A stretch of 64,000 nucleotides of DNA from Ciona intestinalis (GCF_000224145.3 NC_020179.2:3809885-3873884), one strand, 5' to 3'; counted from the stretch's first letter, positions 48,442 to 60,226 are shown. Made by a program: numbers and translations. The notes: generated from the sequence alone by a model not told the origin.

Positions 48442-51400
48442 TTAACACGGGTTCGGGCAAAGCATAGGAGCTACAGTGGCTCCAGTTTGTCTAGTTAATT
48501 GATCCAGCATTAAAACGTTCCCACTGTCTCCAGTTATCGAAATTAACTCATCTCTGTCTGCAGAGCTGCCACCAGAGGCAGAGTTGTCCACACCAATCGC
48601 ANNAATNNNNNNNNNNNNNNNNNNNNNNNNNNNNNNNNNNNNNNNNNNNNNNNNNNNNNNNNNNNCATTTGATGAAATATATATGTTCTCACGTTATAGC
48701 ATAACATGGGACTTAAGATTTGGGCTAGAATAGGCCAATACGACCAGGGTTATTTTGCATTAATCACCTACTATTCTCTATGTTATACGGTTAACTTCTA
48801 TAAAGGACTTGTTCAAGCGCTTCACAGTATACAAACTATATAGCAAACCTTTTCGGTTTGGGATCTAAGTCGTGCTGCTTCTGAGGTAAAACTATCCTGT
48901 GACATTGTATCTGTTATAAGCAACACGATGTTTGGGGCGTCTGGTCGATTTCCGTTAGCTTCCACCAACATTGCATTGCTTGTATAGCCCATTGCTTTCC
49001 CTGCCCTTGATCCTGAAAATCATATGTTTCATTATAATCTAATGTGGAAGGTAGGGTGTTACAAATATTCACATTCAAAGTTAAATATGTAGGAACTCGT
49101 AAGTTCGTACGAGGTGTATGAAGCAAAACAAATATAGTAGGGCGGGTGGGGGAGGAAAATTTTAGCACATAACGTACAAATATCGTGATCGAGTTTTAAA
49201 CAATTCACAGCGATTTGTTGGGGTTTTATAATTCTGTGAATGTTCTTTGTTCACTATCAAATGCAATGAGAAAATAGAATGTAAAACCCATCTCACCCCA
49301 TCCAACTGTATTATCTAACCTACCTCCGTTTCCAAACGGGATTCGTGCGATTGCGAAAAGTATTTGGTCAGGATGGTTAGGATAATAACGGAGTAGAATT
49401 TGAGAAGCAGTATCAACGGAGCTGTGATAACGTACGATCCCAAAGTTCACTTGCTCGTTGGAAATAGTGAAAGAACTGCGTTGGGATGATGTTTATTATT
49501 ATCATTATAGCCTAAAGTAAACTTTTTTGAATAGCATGGGTTATAAGAACACGAATTATTTTAGCTTAAAAGCTAGTAGGGTATATGCGGTTGGTGTTGG
49601 GGCACTCGGCTAATTCTGGTTAAATTTTAAAGGGCCTTGTCGTGCCTCTCGATAGGACCTCATCCATATTAAAGTAATTAACCCGAATGGCAAAACGGTA
49701 GTATGGGCAATCCGCTACGAAATACACAAATTATCATTGAAACAGATAGCAATATATATAATTCCATGTTATAACTAATTTATTCCAAGCTTTTACCTCG
49801 TTATTGCTTGAACAAACTCACTGACACTGCGCCAATTTGTCGGAGATGTTATACCGAGCAAAATAATGACGTCGGTTCTTGCGTAAGGAGGACAAGTGCC
49901 TGAAATCAATTGCTTAGTTATATGGATTGCACTGTTGGGGAGGTGGATACCTCTAGCCCATAGTATAAACTATTTTCTCGGCGTGTTTTAACAATTAACA
50001 GTACGCTCTTTTGGAGTCGTGAGGCTACGGTTAAATAATTCTTTAAATTTTTTTTATTTGCTATAATATGGTAAGAACACATGTATATTATTTTACACCA
50101 AACTACTAAATAATAGAGTAAGGGGGGTGTAGACACCTTTTTATTCTATTTGCTCATTTTATTTGGCAATAAAAAAAACATTTAAACAGTTATTAACCCG
50201 TATTCTCGCGACTTCCATAAACCGTTGTTAATTGTTTAAAACATGATCAGAATATGTGGATACTATGTGTTAAAGGTGTCCAATCTTACCCCACAGTACT
50301 TTATATAAAATTTAAAGTAAACACGTACGTGCGCAGCATGGCAGTGGTTTACTCCACTCTGTTCCGTCACATCTAGTTTCGAATGACGTGCTTGGATACG
50401 GAACGTAACCCTCGTCCTCAAAGCATTCAAACATACACGAAGACCCTGTAGCGTTTCCTGATGTACAGCCAAGTTCACCGTTTCTTAATTGCAACACTGG
50501 ACAGCCATCTTCAACAATCGGTTCGTCACCAAATATTAGATCTGTTAAAATGCAACATTTTTTATTTGTAGATGCAAAATTTGTAGTGCAAAAGTGATCA
50601 TAGTAAAAAAGCAGTATATAAATATATATTGATAACGTACCGGTGGGATTAAAAGTTGTTTGTCCATCTGGTGCGCCCGCTGGTAATGTTGGTGCTGCTG
50701 TTGTACTCGTTGTGGTTGGTACTCGCTCACCTGTTACCGGCGGTGGGGGTTGTGGGACTGTTGTTTGGGGCGGCGGGGGTTGTGGGGCTGTTGTTTGGAG
50801 CGGCGGGGGTTGTGGGGCTGTTGTTTGAGGCGGCGGGGGTTGTAGGGCTGCTGCTTGGGGCGGCGGGGGTTGTGGGGCTGTTGTTTGGGGAANNNNNNNN
50901 NNNNNNNNNNNNNNNNNNNNNNNNNNNNNNNNNNNNNNNNNNNNNNNNNNNNNNNNNNNNNNNNNNNNNNNNNNNNNNNNNNNNNNNNNNNNNNNNNNNN
51001 NATGCATTTGTTTGCGACGCGCATGCCTGTTCATATTCCAGTTCCAATAAAGTAGTTTTTATACCTGTGCCCCGTTGGCTCGTAGTAAGTTAGATGGGGC
51101 TACAACGTCGTCTTGGGATCGACCATCAGTTATAGTGAACACAACATCTGGAACGTCCGGTCTGTTTCCATTACCCGGTGCCAACATGACGTCATTTGCA
51201 TGTGTCAATGCCTGGCCGGTGAATGTACCTTGAAAAATGAACGTGATTATTACAAAGAAACATTTTCATAATTTAAAATCTGTTTGAAAGTTTTTCTTAC
51301 CAAAGCCATTATAAGGAATGTTTGCAATTGCTTCTTGAAGACCAGCTTTATCGTTCGGGAAATCACTCATAAGAATTTGATTGACTGTGTCTATTTGTCT

Positions 51401-54400
51401 GTTGTATCGGAAGACACCGATCCGTGCGCTTTCGGCTCCAAGTGTTATATCGCTAAAATGCACAATTGATGTTTAAAACCGAATATTCCAATGCAATTTG
51501 TAATTCAATAACTTTACCGGATAACTCTTTGAACGAAAGCCACCAGTGTATCCCAGTTAGGTCTAGTAATGGAACTCGAGGAATCTAAGATCACAACAGC
51601 ATCTATCTTGGCATAAGGAGGACACTGGCCTGCGTAGAAATACGACACTGATGTAGTTTTTTTAACTCTAAATGGAGAACGGTCAACGAATTTAACTGTT
51701 TGCAAGTTTGCTTGATATTAGACAAGAAAAGACTACTTAATTCTTGGTAGAAATTTGACCAACATTTAGGTGTTGCTTGACTTTAAATATGTGTTAGACA
51801 GTTTCGCGAGTGTATTGAATAACTTGCCTTGTATTAAGTCATTAAATAAAGGTTATGTTATGGGCTGTAGCGCCATCTTACGGTTGCAGCATGGTGGAGG
51901 TTCATCCCACGAAGTCCTCTCGCAAGTTGAACTGATTCCACTTGAAGGATAGAGATCAAAACTGTTGGCAGCATCGCATGAAAATACACAAATAGATCCG
52001 TCCCTGTTGTCATTGGTGCACGACACGCTTCCATTCCTAAGGTTTAGTTTCTCACATGTTGGGGCAGCTGTGGAAATGATCTTGTTATGACTTCTACTAT
52101 TCGCATTAGAAAGCTATCCAGATGGGTTCTTTTATCACAAATGTAACATACGAGTTGTTGTAGTTGGTTCTGGTGTTGTAGTTGTTGTAGTCGGTGGCGC
52201 TTCGGTCGTCGTTGTTGGTGCAGGTGTTGGTACAGTCACTGCAGGAGTTGTTGTCGCAGGAATCGTTCGGTCTAAAATAGTAGGGGTTGTTTCATATTGC
52301 TCTCTATGTTGTATATTAACACGTTCTCTATAGTCATTTAATTACAACTAGAGTTATATTACAATACCTGTGTTGCAAGGTGGTGGACAGAATCTTTGTG
52401 CCAGTAAAACTCCGAAATCGTCTGTCAAACCTTCGAAACCTTCTATAAGGAAAACATTGGATTCGTTTCCAGCAATTTCGATTAGATGATCCATTCTCAA
52501 TTCCATTCCTGGCAATCCGGGGTCAATGCCAACAACGTACGTCTGTAAACAAGAGGCATATGTGGAGTATGTACGAGTTTTGTGACAACTTGTTTAAACC
52601 GGAGTTTTAANNNNNNNNNNNNNNNNNNNNNNNNNNNNNNNNNNNNNNNNNNNNNNNNNNCGTAGTAAGCTAGATGGGGCTACAACGTCGTCTTGGGATC
52701 GACCATCAGTTATAGTGAACACAACATCTGGAACGTCCGGTCTGTTTCCATTACCTGGTGCCAACATGACGTCGTTTGCATATGTCAGTGCCTGACCGGT
52801 GAATGTACCTTGAAAAATGAACGTGATTATCACAAAGAAACATTTTCATAATTTAAAATCTGTTTGAAAGTTTTTCTTACCAAAGCCATTATAAGGAATG
52901 TTAGCAATTGCTTCTTGAAGACCAGCTTTATCGTTCGGGAAATCACTCATTAGAATTCGGTTCACTGTGTCTACATGTCTGTTGTATCGGAAGACACCGA
53001 TCCGTGCGCTTTCGGCTCCAAGTGTTATATCGCTGAAAAGCACAGTTGATGTTTAAAACCGAATATTCCAATGCAATTTGTAATTCAATAACTTTACCGG
53101 ATAACTCTTTGGACGAAAGCCACCAATGTATCCCAGTTAGGTTTAGTAATGGAACTCGAGGAATCTAGGATCACAACAGCATCTATCTTGGCATAAGGAG
53201 GACACTGTCCTGCGTAGAAAAAATAATTGCTCTTAATCGACAACCGGTCAGCGTATTTAACTTTGGGCAAGTTTAATATCCTTGTGCATAGGGTCTTAAT
53301 TTAGTTTAGTTATTTGTAAACATTCGATTAATATTTGGTAAAAGTAATTCGGCTTTAGGTTGAGTTTTTTTAGTTTTATTTTCTTTTTAAAGTATGATTA
53401 ACACTTCAAACAGCCAGTAGTGGTTAGATCAATTCCTGTTTTGTGTGTATAGAAAAGTATAGCAGCGCCAAGCCTTGAATGTCTAGGCTATAGAGACAGG
53501 CGCGATTTACTAAAAAGCTGCGGTAACGGTCGCCTTGTATTAGGTCATTATATTCTAAGGTTATGTATAGCGCCATCTTACGGTTGCAGCATGGTGGAGG
53601 TTCAACCCACGAATTCTTTTCGCAAGTTGAACTGATTCCATTTGAAGGATAGAGATCGAAACTGTTGGCAGCATCGCATGCAAATGTACAAATAGAACCG
53701 TCCTTGTTGTCATTGGTGCACGACACACTTCCATTCCTGAGGTCAATTATCTCACATGGAGCTGAAAGGTAACGTGTTTTAATTTTTTTAAGATATAGTA
53801 GGGTAGGAAAAGACGGAACAAAAAGTAGTAGTTTGCTTTGTCGTTAAATGTTATTAAATTGTGGAAAACACGACGGAACACACCACGTCCCAAAATGTTT
53901 TGACATTTTTTTTAATGTCACAGAAACATTGGTTAATTTATGGGGACTCAAACTTCTAGACAAGATAAGCACTACACGAATGACTGTGTCGTAAATTCGC
54001 ATGAAGTCCCTTGTCGTTGGACCAGACACGAATGTATATAAGCCGGACACTTTCATATAGACTCCAGTACTGTTTATTTACGTTATTGTACTTACAATCT
54101 GGAGGTCGGTTTCCGTTGTCAAATTCCGTCCTTGGCTGTGTTGTTGTTGTTGTTGTTGTTGGCGCTGGTGTTGTTGTAGTTGTTGTTGTAGGCGCTGGTG
54201 TTGTTGTTGTTGGCGCTGGTGGTGTTGTAGTTGTTGTTGTTGGCGCTGGTGTTGTAGTTGTTGTTGGCGCTGGTGTTGTAGTTGTTGTTGTTGGCGCTGG
54301 TGTTGTAGTTGTTGTTGTTGGTTGTTGAGTAGTTGTTGGACGTACTAAATAAAAACTACGTATCACCCATCTTTACATTCATTCATTCATCTTTACATAA

Positions 54401-56190
54401 TACGATTCACCGTTTTGGACTTTAGTTTGTAAAGTTGAGTTATGAAGTGATTCTTTATACAACATGTGAGTCTTATATCTCGGAGTGTAATTGTAACAGC
54501 TTGTATAAATATGACAGCAATTATTAAAGTAATGACGCGTTTGATCAAGTAGTTCCTATAAAATAATAATCTACAAAATAACATACGAGTTGTATGATAC
54601 GCAAGCCAACCGTGTTATAATTACTATCGTTTCCCACGCAGCGCGAGAATGAATCATAGTGTCGCCATTTCATTTACATAGTTAAAACTGCCTTACATAA
54701 TAAATTAATTATACCTGGGCAATCCAAAGTGTCAAAGTTACAGTTGTTGAAATCACAGCAGCATCGACATACTGATCCTTGTACATTATCGTTGCATTGG
54801 CTCGGGTACCAGGCTGACCTTGGATTCTATAGAGAATACATATAGTAGGGTGGGGGAAGATGGGACACTTTTCCTTTTAATATCTCGTCCCATTTAGTAG
54901 TAAACGAAGAACAATCAACGAATTATAAAACCATATCCTCACGACTTTCATATACCGTTGTTAATTGTTTAAAACACGATTAGGATATTCGGATATTATG
55001 TGCTAAAGGTGTCCCAACTTCTCCCACCGTACTGTATAAGTGACATAAATGACATTATGTTACTTCGACTACCAGGCATAGTGATAATAACCTTTCAATG
55101 GCTCTCTGGTATAAAAAATGTAGTTTATTTTCGACGTTTCATTCCTGATGAGGTCTTGCCGGATAGCAGACAAAACGTTGGAAATAAACTAAGTTTTTTT
55201 ATACCATAAGAGAGCCGTTGAAATTTACATTATTTATATAACATATACACATTTATTTAATTTTTTTCTGTCACAAAAACATCAGTCATGTTGATTATTC
55301 CAAACAATGACATTTAATAGTAAACTGCATCTCGTTTTGCCGCTTTAATAAGTAATCGGTTTTCAACGTGTCTGATGTACCCAACATATCTCTGTAAAAC
55401 TATATAGGATGTACGGCGTATAAATTATCCATTTGCATTTAGTGTTACATATTATCAAACATACTTGTATATAGTTGTTCCCACAAGCGTGCGTCTGTTT
55501 ACATTCTTTTGTGATTCGTATTCCGAGCGGGTCGGTTCGTACGTGAGTTTGGCAGGATTTCTGTAAAATGTAATCAGATATTAAAAACACGATCAGATAT
55601 TAAAAACAAACACATGGTGAAAATAGTTGTAAATGCATAGTTGCCGATAAGGCAAGAACTATACAGTGAATATAACATAAATTACCTGGTTTCGGTTACA
55701 CCTTACTGAACGTCCGGTTTGCTTACAATCGTCATTACTTCTTGCATTCTCGCACTTCCAGCAGTAAAGTCCTGTAGAAATAAAAGTGTCGTATAATGGA
55801 TGTAATTGGTGGGGGAAGATGGGACACCTTTAGCACATAATATCCAAATATACCAGCTTGTTTTAAACAATTAACAACGGTCTATATTGGAGTCGTGAGG
55901 ATACGATTTTATAACTCTTTAAACGTTCTTTGTTTACTACCAAATGAGACGGGAAATAAAATGAAAAGATGTCCCATCTCCACCCACCTACTATATTAAG
56001 AAATGAAAAACATTTTTTTTTGTTTTTGTAAGAGCGCATTTGATCGTTTTTTAATTCGAATTAAATTAACCGCACTATCCATATTGGGTCTAGGTGCCTA
56101 TTTAATTGTAAAATAAAATAAAAAAAAACGTTTACCATCTGTGATATAAACTGCCACAGACGCGACAGCAAGAAAGCAAAAAAACTTCAT
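48442..56190 (-). CDS. Gene G: signal peptide - LU - three (linker - CCP - vWA) units
   Basis: ATG 56188-56190, signal peptide [18 protein letters not shown] exons: 55686-55771, 55465-55560, 54715-54826 after signal exon 56136-56190. Unit 1: linker 54096-54344 (TTTTTTPAP repeats), CCP 53582-53761, vWA 53098-53209, 52881-53032, 52645?-52808 (partly N), 52368-52542. Unit 2: linker 52152-52271, CCP 51882-52067, vWA 51518-51629, 51301-51452, 51065-51228, last exon lost in gap 50893-51001. Unit 3: linker 50641 to the gap (QPPPPQTT repeats), CCP 50329-50541, vWA 49797-49899, 49324-49475, 48849-49012, 48442 to the gap at 48602 (stop 48442-48444). Units 1 and 2 keep DSSSS/GT.TG/TDGRS. Unit 3 reads [15 protein letters not shown] and ITDTMS, so its MIDAS is lost. 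Largest member of the family, made by internal duplication. Confidence 0.83.
48602..48665. other. Assembly gap (N)
   Basis: Interrupted run of N (three bases readable near its start). It hides the acceptor of the last coding exon of gene G. Confidence 0.95.
49135..49310. mobile_element. MITE, diverged copy (intron of gene G)
   Basis: TAGTAGGGCGGGTGGGGGAG to CATCTCACCCCATCCAACTG. Confidence 0.65.
49935..50297. mobile_element. Two MITE copies side by side (intron of gene G)
   Basis: First about 49935-50110 (TTGGGGAGGTGGATACCTCT, TTTAACAATTAACAGTACG), second about 50115-50297 (GTAAGGGGGGTGTAGACACC to CCAATCTTACCCCACAGTAC). They are in opposite orientation. Confidence 0.6.
50893..51001. other. 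Assembly gap (N), likely larger than drawn
   Basis: Between vWA2 exon 51065-51228 and linker 3, one vWA exon (about 175 nt), an intron and the linker acceptor are missing. These cannot fit in 109 bases plus the short flanks. Confidence 0.8.
51065..52067 (-). repeat. CCP-vWA unit 2 of gene G, near-identical to unit 1
   Basis: 51065-51640 matches 52645-53215 almost base for base, introns included. The CCP exons 51882-52067 and 53582-53761 also match well. This marks a recent tandem duplication of a whole unit. Confidence 0.9.
52611..52660. other. Assembly gap (N) in vWA exon 3 of gene G unit 1
   Basis: 50 N. The missing part should equal the 51065-51085 region of the sister unit plus the downstream intron. 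Confidence 0.9.
54841..55037. mobile_element. MITE copy 19 (intron of gene G)
   Basis: Well preserved, TATAGTAGGGTGGGGGAAGA to CAACTTCTCCCACCGTACTG. Confidence 0.88.
55075..55220. repeat. Fold-back element with a hammerhead-like core
   Basis: Left AATGGCTCTCTGGTATAAAA and right TTATACCATAAGAGAGCCGT are complementary. Inside, TAGTTTATTTTCGACG pairs with CGTTGGAAATAAACTA and encloses CTGATGAG, GTCTTGC and GCAGAC. CTGATGAG plus a small stem recalls hammerhead ribozymes, but the GAAA part is AAAA here. Confidence 0.6.
55808..55996. mobile_element. MITE copy 20 (intron of gene G)
   Basis: GGTGGGGGAAGATGGGACAC to CCATCTCCACCCACCTACTA. Confidence 0.85.
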
Positions 56191-56268
56191 TTTCTGTAAA
56201 GTTTGATCGTCTTTAAAACGTAGTTACAACTCACGTATAACTGTTTAGTATTCTCGGAAAACTCATCG

Positions 56269-56276
56269 CTTTTATA
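56269..56276 (-). promoter_or_regulatory. TATA-like box of gene G
   Basis: TATAAAAG on the minus strand about 80 bases upstream of the ATG. Confidence 0.45.
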
Positions 56277-56939
56277 AGTTTAACAGTGTCTGGAGCATTT
56301 GGCAATGGCGTAACAAACGTTATCGTTGCGTATAGGTGATGAATTAGGTTGATGCCAGCACAAAGTTATTTTAACAACAAACCATGAGTTTTCCGTGCAC
56401 TGCAACCATGATTTGGATATTTTTACGAAATATGTCCCAACTTTAATGCCAATACACCGGTCTGCGTGATGTAACTCGCAGACAATATTGGAGCAAAGCC
56501 ATGTTTTAGTTATAGGTCACATAACGTGCAGGCTAAGATGGATCAATGTATCTTGATCAGGATCCAATAAAGCGTTTTCTTAACGCAAAACGTGTCTCTT
56601 GGCTTTAAAGCAGTCTGGATACCTTGTTTTGAATGACAGTTGCTTAAATATACGTGATGGTTAAGGTACAGCAATTTGTCCATACACGGCAGTATGAAGA
56701 AGAATATCACGAACGTATAGGTAGACGAAACAGATTCATTTTTCATGATATGTAAGTGGACGCTATAACGAATGCTTCTTGTCTACTGGTATGAGTTGTG
56801 TTCAATCAAATAATTGTGTCTTAACGTCTAGGGTATGATGTAAACAAATTTGTAGTCTGCAACATTACGTATTTGTTTTCGCGAGGCGAGACAACTGCCG
56901 CACTTAGCACAGTTGTCCAATGTCGCATACACAGATTTG

Positions 56940-57115
56940 TCGTGCAAGATGGGACACTGTTAGCACATAAGAATTTCCCAATCGTGTTGTGTACAATTAA
57001 TACCAATCTGGTAGAAAAATGGTTATATAATTCTTTGAATGATCTTTATTTACTACCAAATGGGACATTAAAAGTGAATGAAAACATGTACCATATCACC
57101 CCAACCTACCTTATA
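56940..57115. mobile_element. MITE, diverged copy
   Basis: GCAAGATGGGACACTGTTAG, TTATTTACTACCAAATGGG and TATCACCCCAACCTACC in order. Confidence 0.6.
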
Positions 57116-58446
57116 AGGAGTGTAACCTGCGCGCGCCATCACGACTGAGTTTCCCAACTTGTTTAATAATTATTTAATGCCATGAGGTTTAAAACGTCGT
57201 TTTTCGACAACACAATCATTTACATCGACTTGTTCATAGGCATAACAACCTGTTTAAAATTTTCCTAGGCGTCTAATTGTTGTTGTTGCTAAAATATAAC
57301 TTATTTAAGTGGTTTTTGATTTTTTGAAAATTCCTTTAATAGGGTTATCTTGTCTCATTGATATTTATTCTAAAATGCAATGAGACCCGAGATTTAATTT
57401 CGGGATTTAGTAGTTTTTTGCAACATGCGCCTTTAAAACAGACGCATGAAAATGATGTAATTAAACTGTCGGCAGGGGGCGCTAATGATTGGGTATGGAT
57501 TGTTGTATACTTCTGTCTTGCCCAACTAGATTTTGCTCTTGCCCCTTTTTTCGTATCAGATTCCATTAGATTCGATATGTAAAAAATGCAGACGACATTG
57601 AAACTCAACCATATAGATTCATTAAACATGTGGTAGAAATCTAACTATACTGATTAAGGTGTGTGTGTGTGATATACTTTACATGTAAACAAATTATTGC
57701 CATTTATTAGCAATCTAAATGATACAGACTCTAATATAGTTAATGGATGAATAAATGCATAGAGGTCCCTCCAAACACTCCAAAAAGTGCATGTTCTGTC
57801 GACTTTCGAAACAAAAAATCGTTTGGTCCGTTTCATCTTATCATTTGTTTACTATATACTTGACACAAATTTATGTTTATTTTTTCCTGTTTATAATTTG
57901 TTGCGTAAAAGTGTAACAAATATAGTGATATAGCTATTTTGTTGATTTAAGGTGATAAAGTACCGCGAGTGCAGCATTAAGGATATATTTGCGTGTCGTA
58001 AAAGTTCGACACGCCCTGGCAACATGATTTTGATATGTCATCGGCATTTATCCAAATTTAAATGCCAATAATCAAGTTTGAGTGATTTTATTCTGAGACG
58101 TTCGTTACCGTGCTGTCTCTGCATTTAGTCATGAACGTGCAGGCTAGGATTAATGTAGTATGAGTGCACTATACAATAAATCACACTATAAAGGCATCTC
58201 GGTTCTTTTGAATCAGTTCTTCCTTGATTGAACTGTCAGTTAAATTGAGATACGTGACCGTTAAGCCTACGTGACCGTTAAGACAGGTGTGAATTAATGT
58301 TGTTTTGCATGTGAATCTTTTTAAGGTAAGCCCGTCGTCTTAATTAGTTTAAGTACTTGCACAGATTATTTAATTTATTTCGTAGAATAGCTAAAGGTCA
58401 TGTGTAAATATCTTGGACGCAGCAGACACACATGCATATACACACA

Positions 58447-58642
58447 TATAGTAAAAAGGGAAAGATGGGACACCTTTTACGGTATTTTCTCGTCCCATTT
58501 AGTAGTAAACAAAGAACGTCCAAAGAGTTATAAAATCGTATCTTCACGACTCCCATAGACCGTTGTTAATTGTTTAAAATACGATCAGAGTATTTGGATG
58601 TTACGTGCTGAAGGTGTCCCGTCTTACCCCATCCTACTACGT
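58447..58642. mobile_element. MITE copy 21
   Basis: TATAGTAAAAAGGGAAAGAT to CCGTCTTACCCCATCCTACT. Confidence 0.82.
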
Positions 58643-59084
58643 ATGATATGAACTAGTGGCCTAAAAATACTTTCCACATAAGATATAATTCACTGTTGAG
58701 GTATTTTCTTTTTCAACTTTGCTTAATTTGGCACTTATTATGGCAGGGCGTGCCAGGGAACACCGATTGTATGCCAGAATTGTCGTATTATACGAGGATA
58801 AGCGAGTACTATAGTTCAAAACCTACTCTTTCAAACCTTTATTTATTTGTTTATGAATCTACTAGTGAATATGTGTACGCGAATTCGTGCGCAGTATATA
58901 GATTGCAACGTGTTATTGCACCGATGCCGCTTTGACTTCTTCCCCGTACGTAGTTTAAACGGGTACGCGTTGAAATGTGAGCGGCAGACAAATTTCCTCA
59001 TAAAGGAAGCATTCGAGCCCCTGTCTGATAAATTGCTAAGAAGATCAAAACGTTCTATGAACCTGTGCAAATCCCAAAGGTTTG

Positions 59085-59285
59085 TTCAAATGAATGAAAC
59101 TTGTTTATCCTCGTGTGGTGAGGCAATGACAGTCGTGGGCTTTTTTTTAATATGACTGAAACCTTGGACAACCCATTAGGTACGAGTGTGTTGGACCAAC
59201 TGCAGTTAAAAGTATCTTGCCTAACGACAGCACATACACCAGCAATCGTGGTGTGGTCGAGCCTCGAGCATTATACCTTTAATAA
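59085..59285 (-). mobile_element. SINE body copy
   Basis: TTTATCCTCGTGTGGTGAGG to GGTGTGGTCGAGCCTCGAGC; the B-box side is present, the A-box side lost. Confidence 0.6.
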
Positions 59286-59845
59286 GACACGCACGCCACG
59301 GAAACAGTTTAATCTGAAAAACCTCCTTTAAAAATCTAAAAGATCTCTTCAGTCACGCGAAAAACAGAGCGAACACCACGAAAACGTATAGCCTATGGTA
59401 GGATTCTGATTGATACAGGCGAATCAATGCAAACACAGCAGCACTCTATACACGCATGTTGTAACTGTTATTAAAATGTCTGTTGTTTGCTGTAACGGTC
59501 AAGCTTTTATTCAAAAGGTTTAGTATTTATTTATTTCTCTGGGTTTTATATTAACCGCCGTTTTACCGTAACCGTCTAGTTCTAAGTCTGCTTATTTTGT
59601 AAACTTAGTTACAGTGACGTTAGCAAAGAAACAAAATAAACTTTTCACGGGTTTTTCACGGGGTGGCATAGGAAGTGTTTACCCTTCCATTCCATTGCAT
59701 GTGGGGCTACATGAGGTCCTTATTGAAAATCCGAGATTTAAGCCGGACTCGGCTCATCACCCCAGCATCCATTTTTGCCCCTATTACGTACACGCGATAT
59801 AATAAGAACGCTAATAGTGGTGATGTTGATTATGCGGCAGGAGCT

Positions 59846-60012
59846 ACTTTCTAAAGTAAGATGGGACACATATTCTGTTTTCCCGTCCCATTTGGTCGTA
59901 AACAAAAAACAGTCAAAGAATTATAAAACCGTATCCTCACGACTCCCATAGACCGCCATGATATTTGGATATTATGTGATGAAGTTGTCCTGTCTCCCCC
60001 ATCCTACTATAT
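59846..60012. mobile_element. MITE copy 22, inner deletion
   Basis: AAAGTAAGATGGGACACATA, then GACTCCCATAGACCGCCATG joins directly to ATATTTGGATATTATGTG, so the TTAATTGTTTAAAACACGAT block is missing. Confidence 0.8.
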
Positions 60013-60196
60013 ATTACATGGTAAACATGCCCACGACTTTAAACGCACTGGTGTATTTTGTACATTAACGAGTAATACATGAATCGAATTTACCAGCACT
60101 CTATAAGGCTTGATCATTATCCTTAATGCTACACTATATAACTTGTACGCCACAAGATCAAACGATTAAAACACAAAATATATTGCTTTAATTGAT

Positions 60197-60202
60197 TTTA
60201 TT
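60197..60202 (-). terminator. Polyadenylation signal of the peptide gene
   Basis: AATAAA on the minus strand shortly after the stop, giving a very short 3' UTR. Confidence 0.65.
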
Positions 60203-60226
60203 TGTCAGCGAAAAATCAGCTGATAC

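Larger units (their letters stand above)
56191..60226. other. Gene-poor stretch upstream of gene G
   Basis: About 4 kb with no exon I can support. It holds a decayed MITE (about 56940-57115), an intact one (58447-58642), another (59846-60012) and a SINE body (59085-59285). Open frames of 60-100 codons here have no signal peptide, domain or splice logic. Confidence 0.5.

Noticed and set aside
50643-51093. Gly/Val/Leu-rich open frames on the plus strand near the N gap
   Set aside because: Antisense of the Pro-rich linker of gene G unit 3, lengthened by N.
54011-54328. Poly-Val/Gly open frame on the plus strand
   Set aside because: Antisense of the Thr/Pro linker of gene G.
57345-57629. Overlapping open frames of 74-94 codons on both strands
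   Set aside because: No signal peptide, domain, splice logic or polyadenylation signal; AT-rich intergenic background.
58696-59155. Open frames of 79-102 codons on the plus strand
   Set aside because: No recognisable domain; the second runs into a SINE copy.
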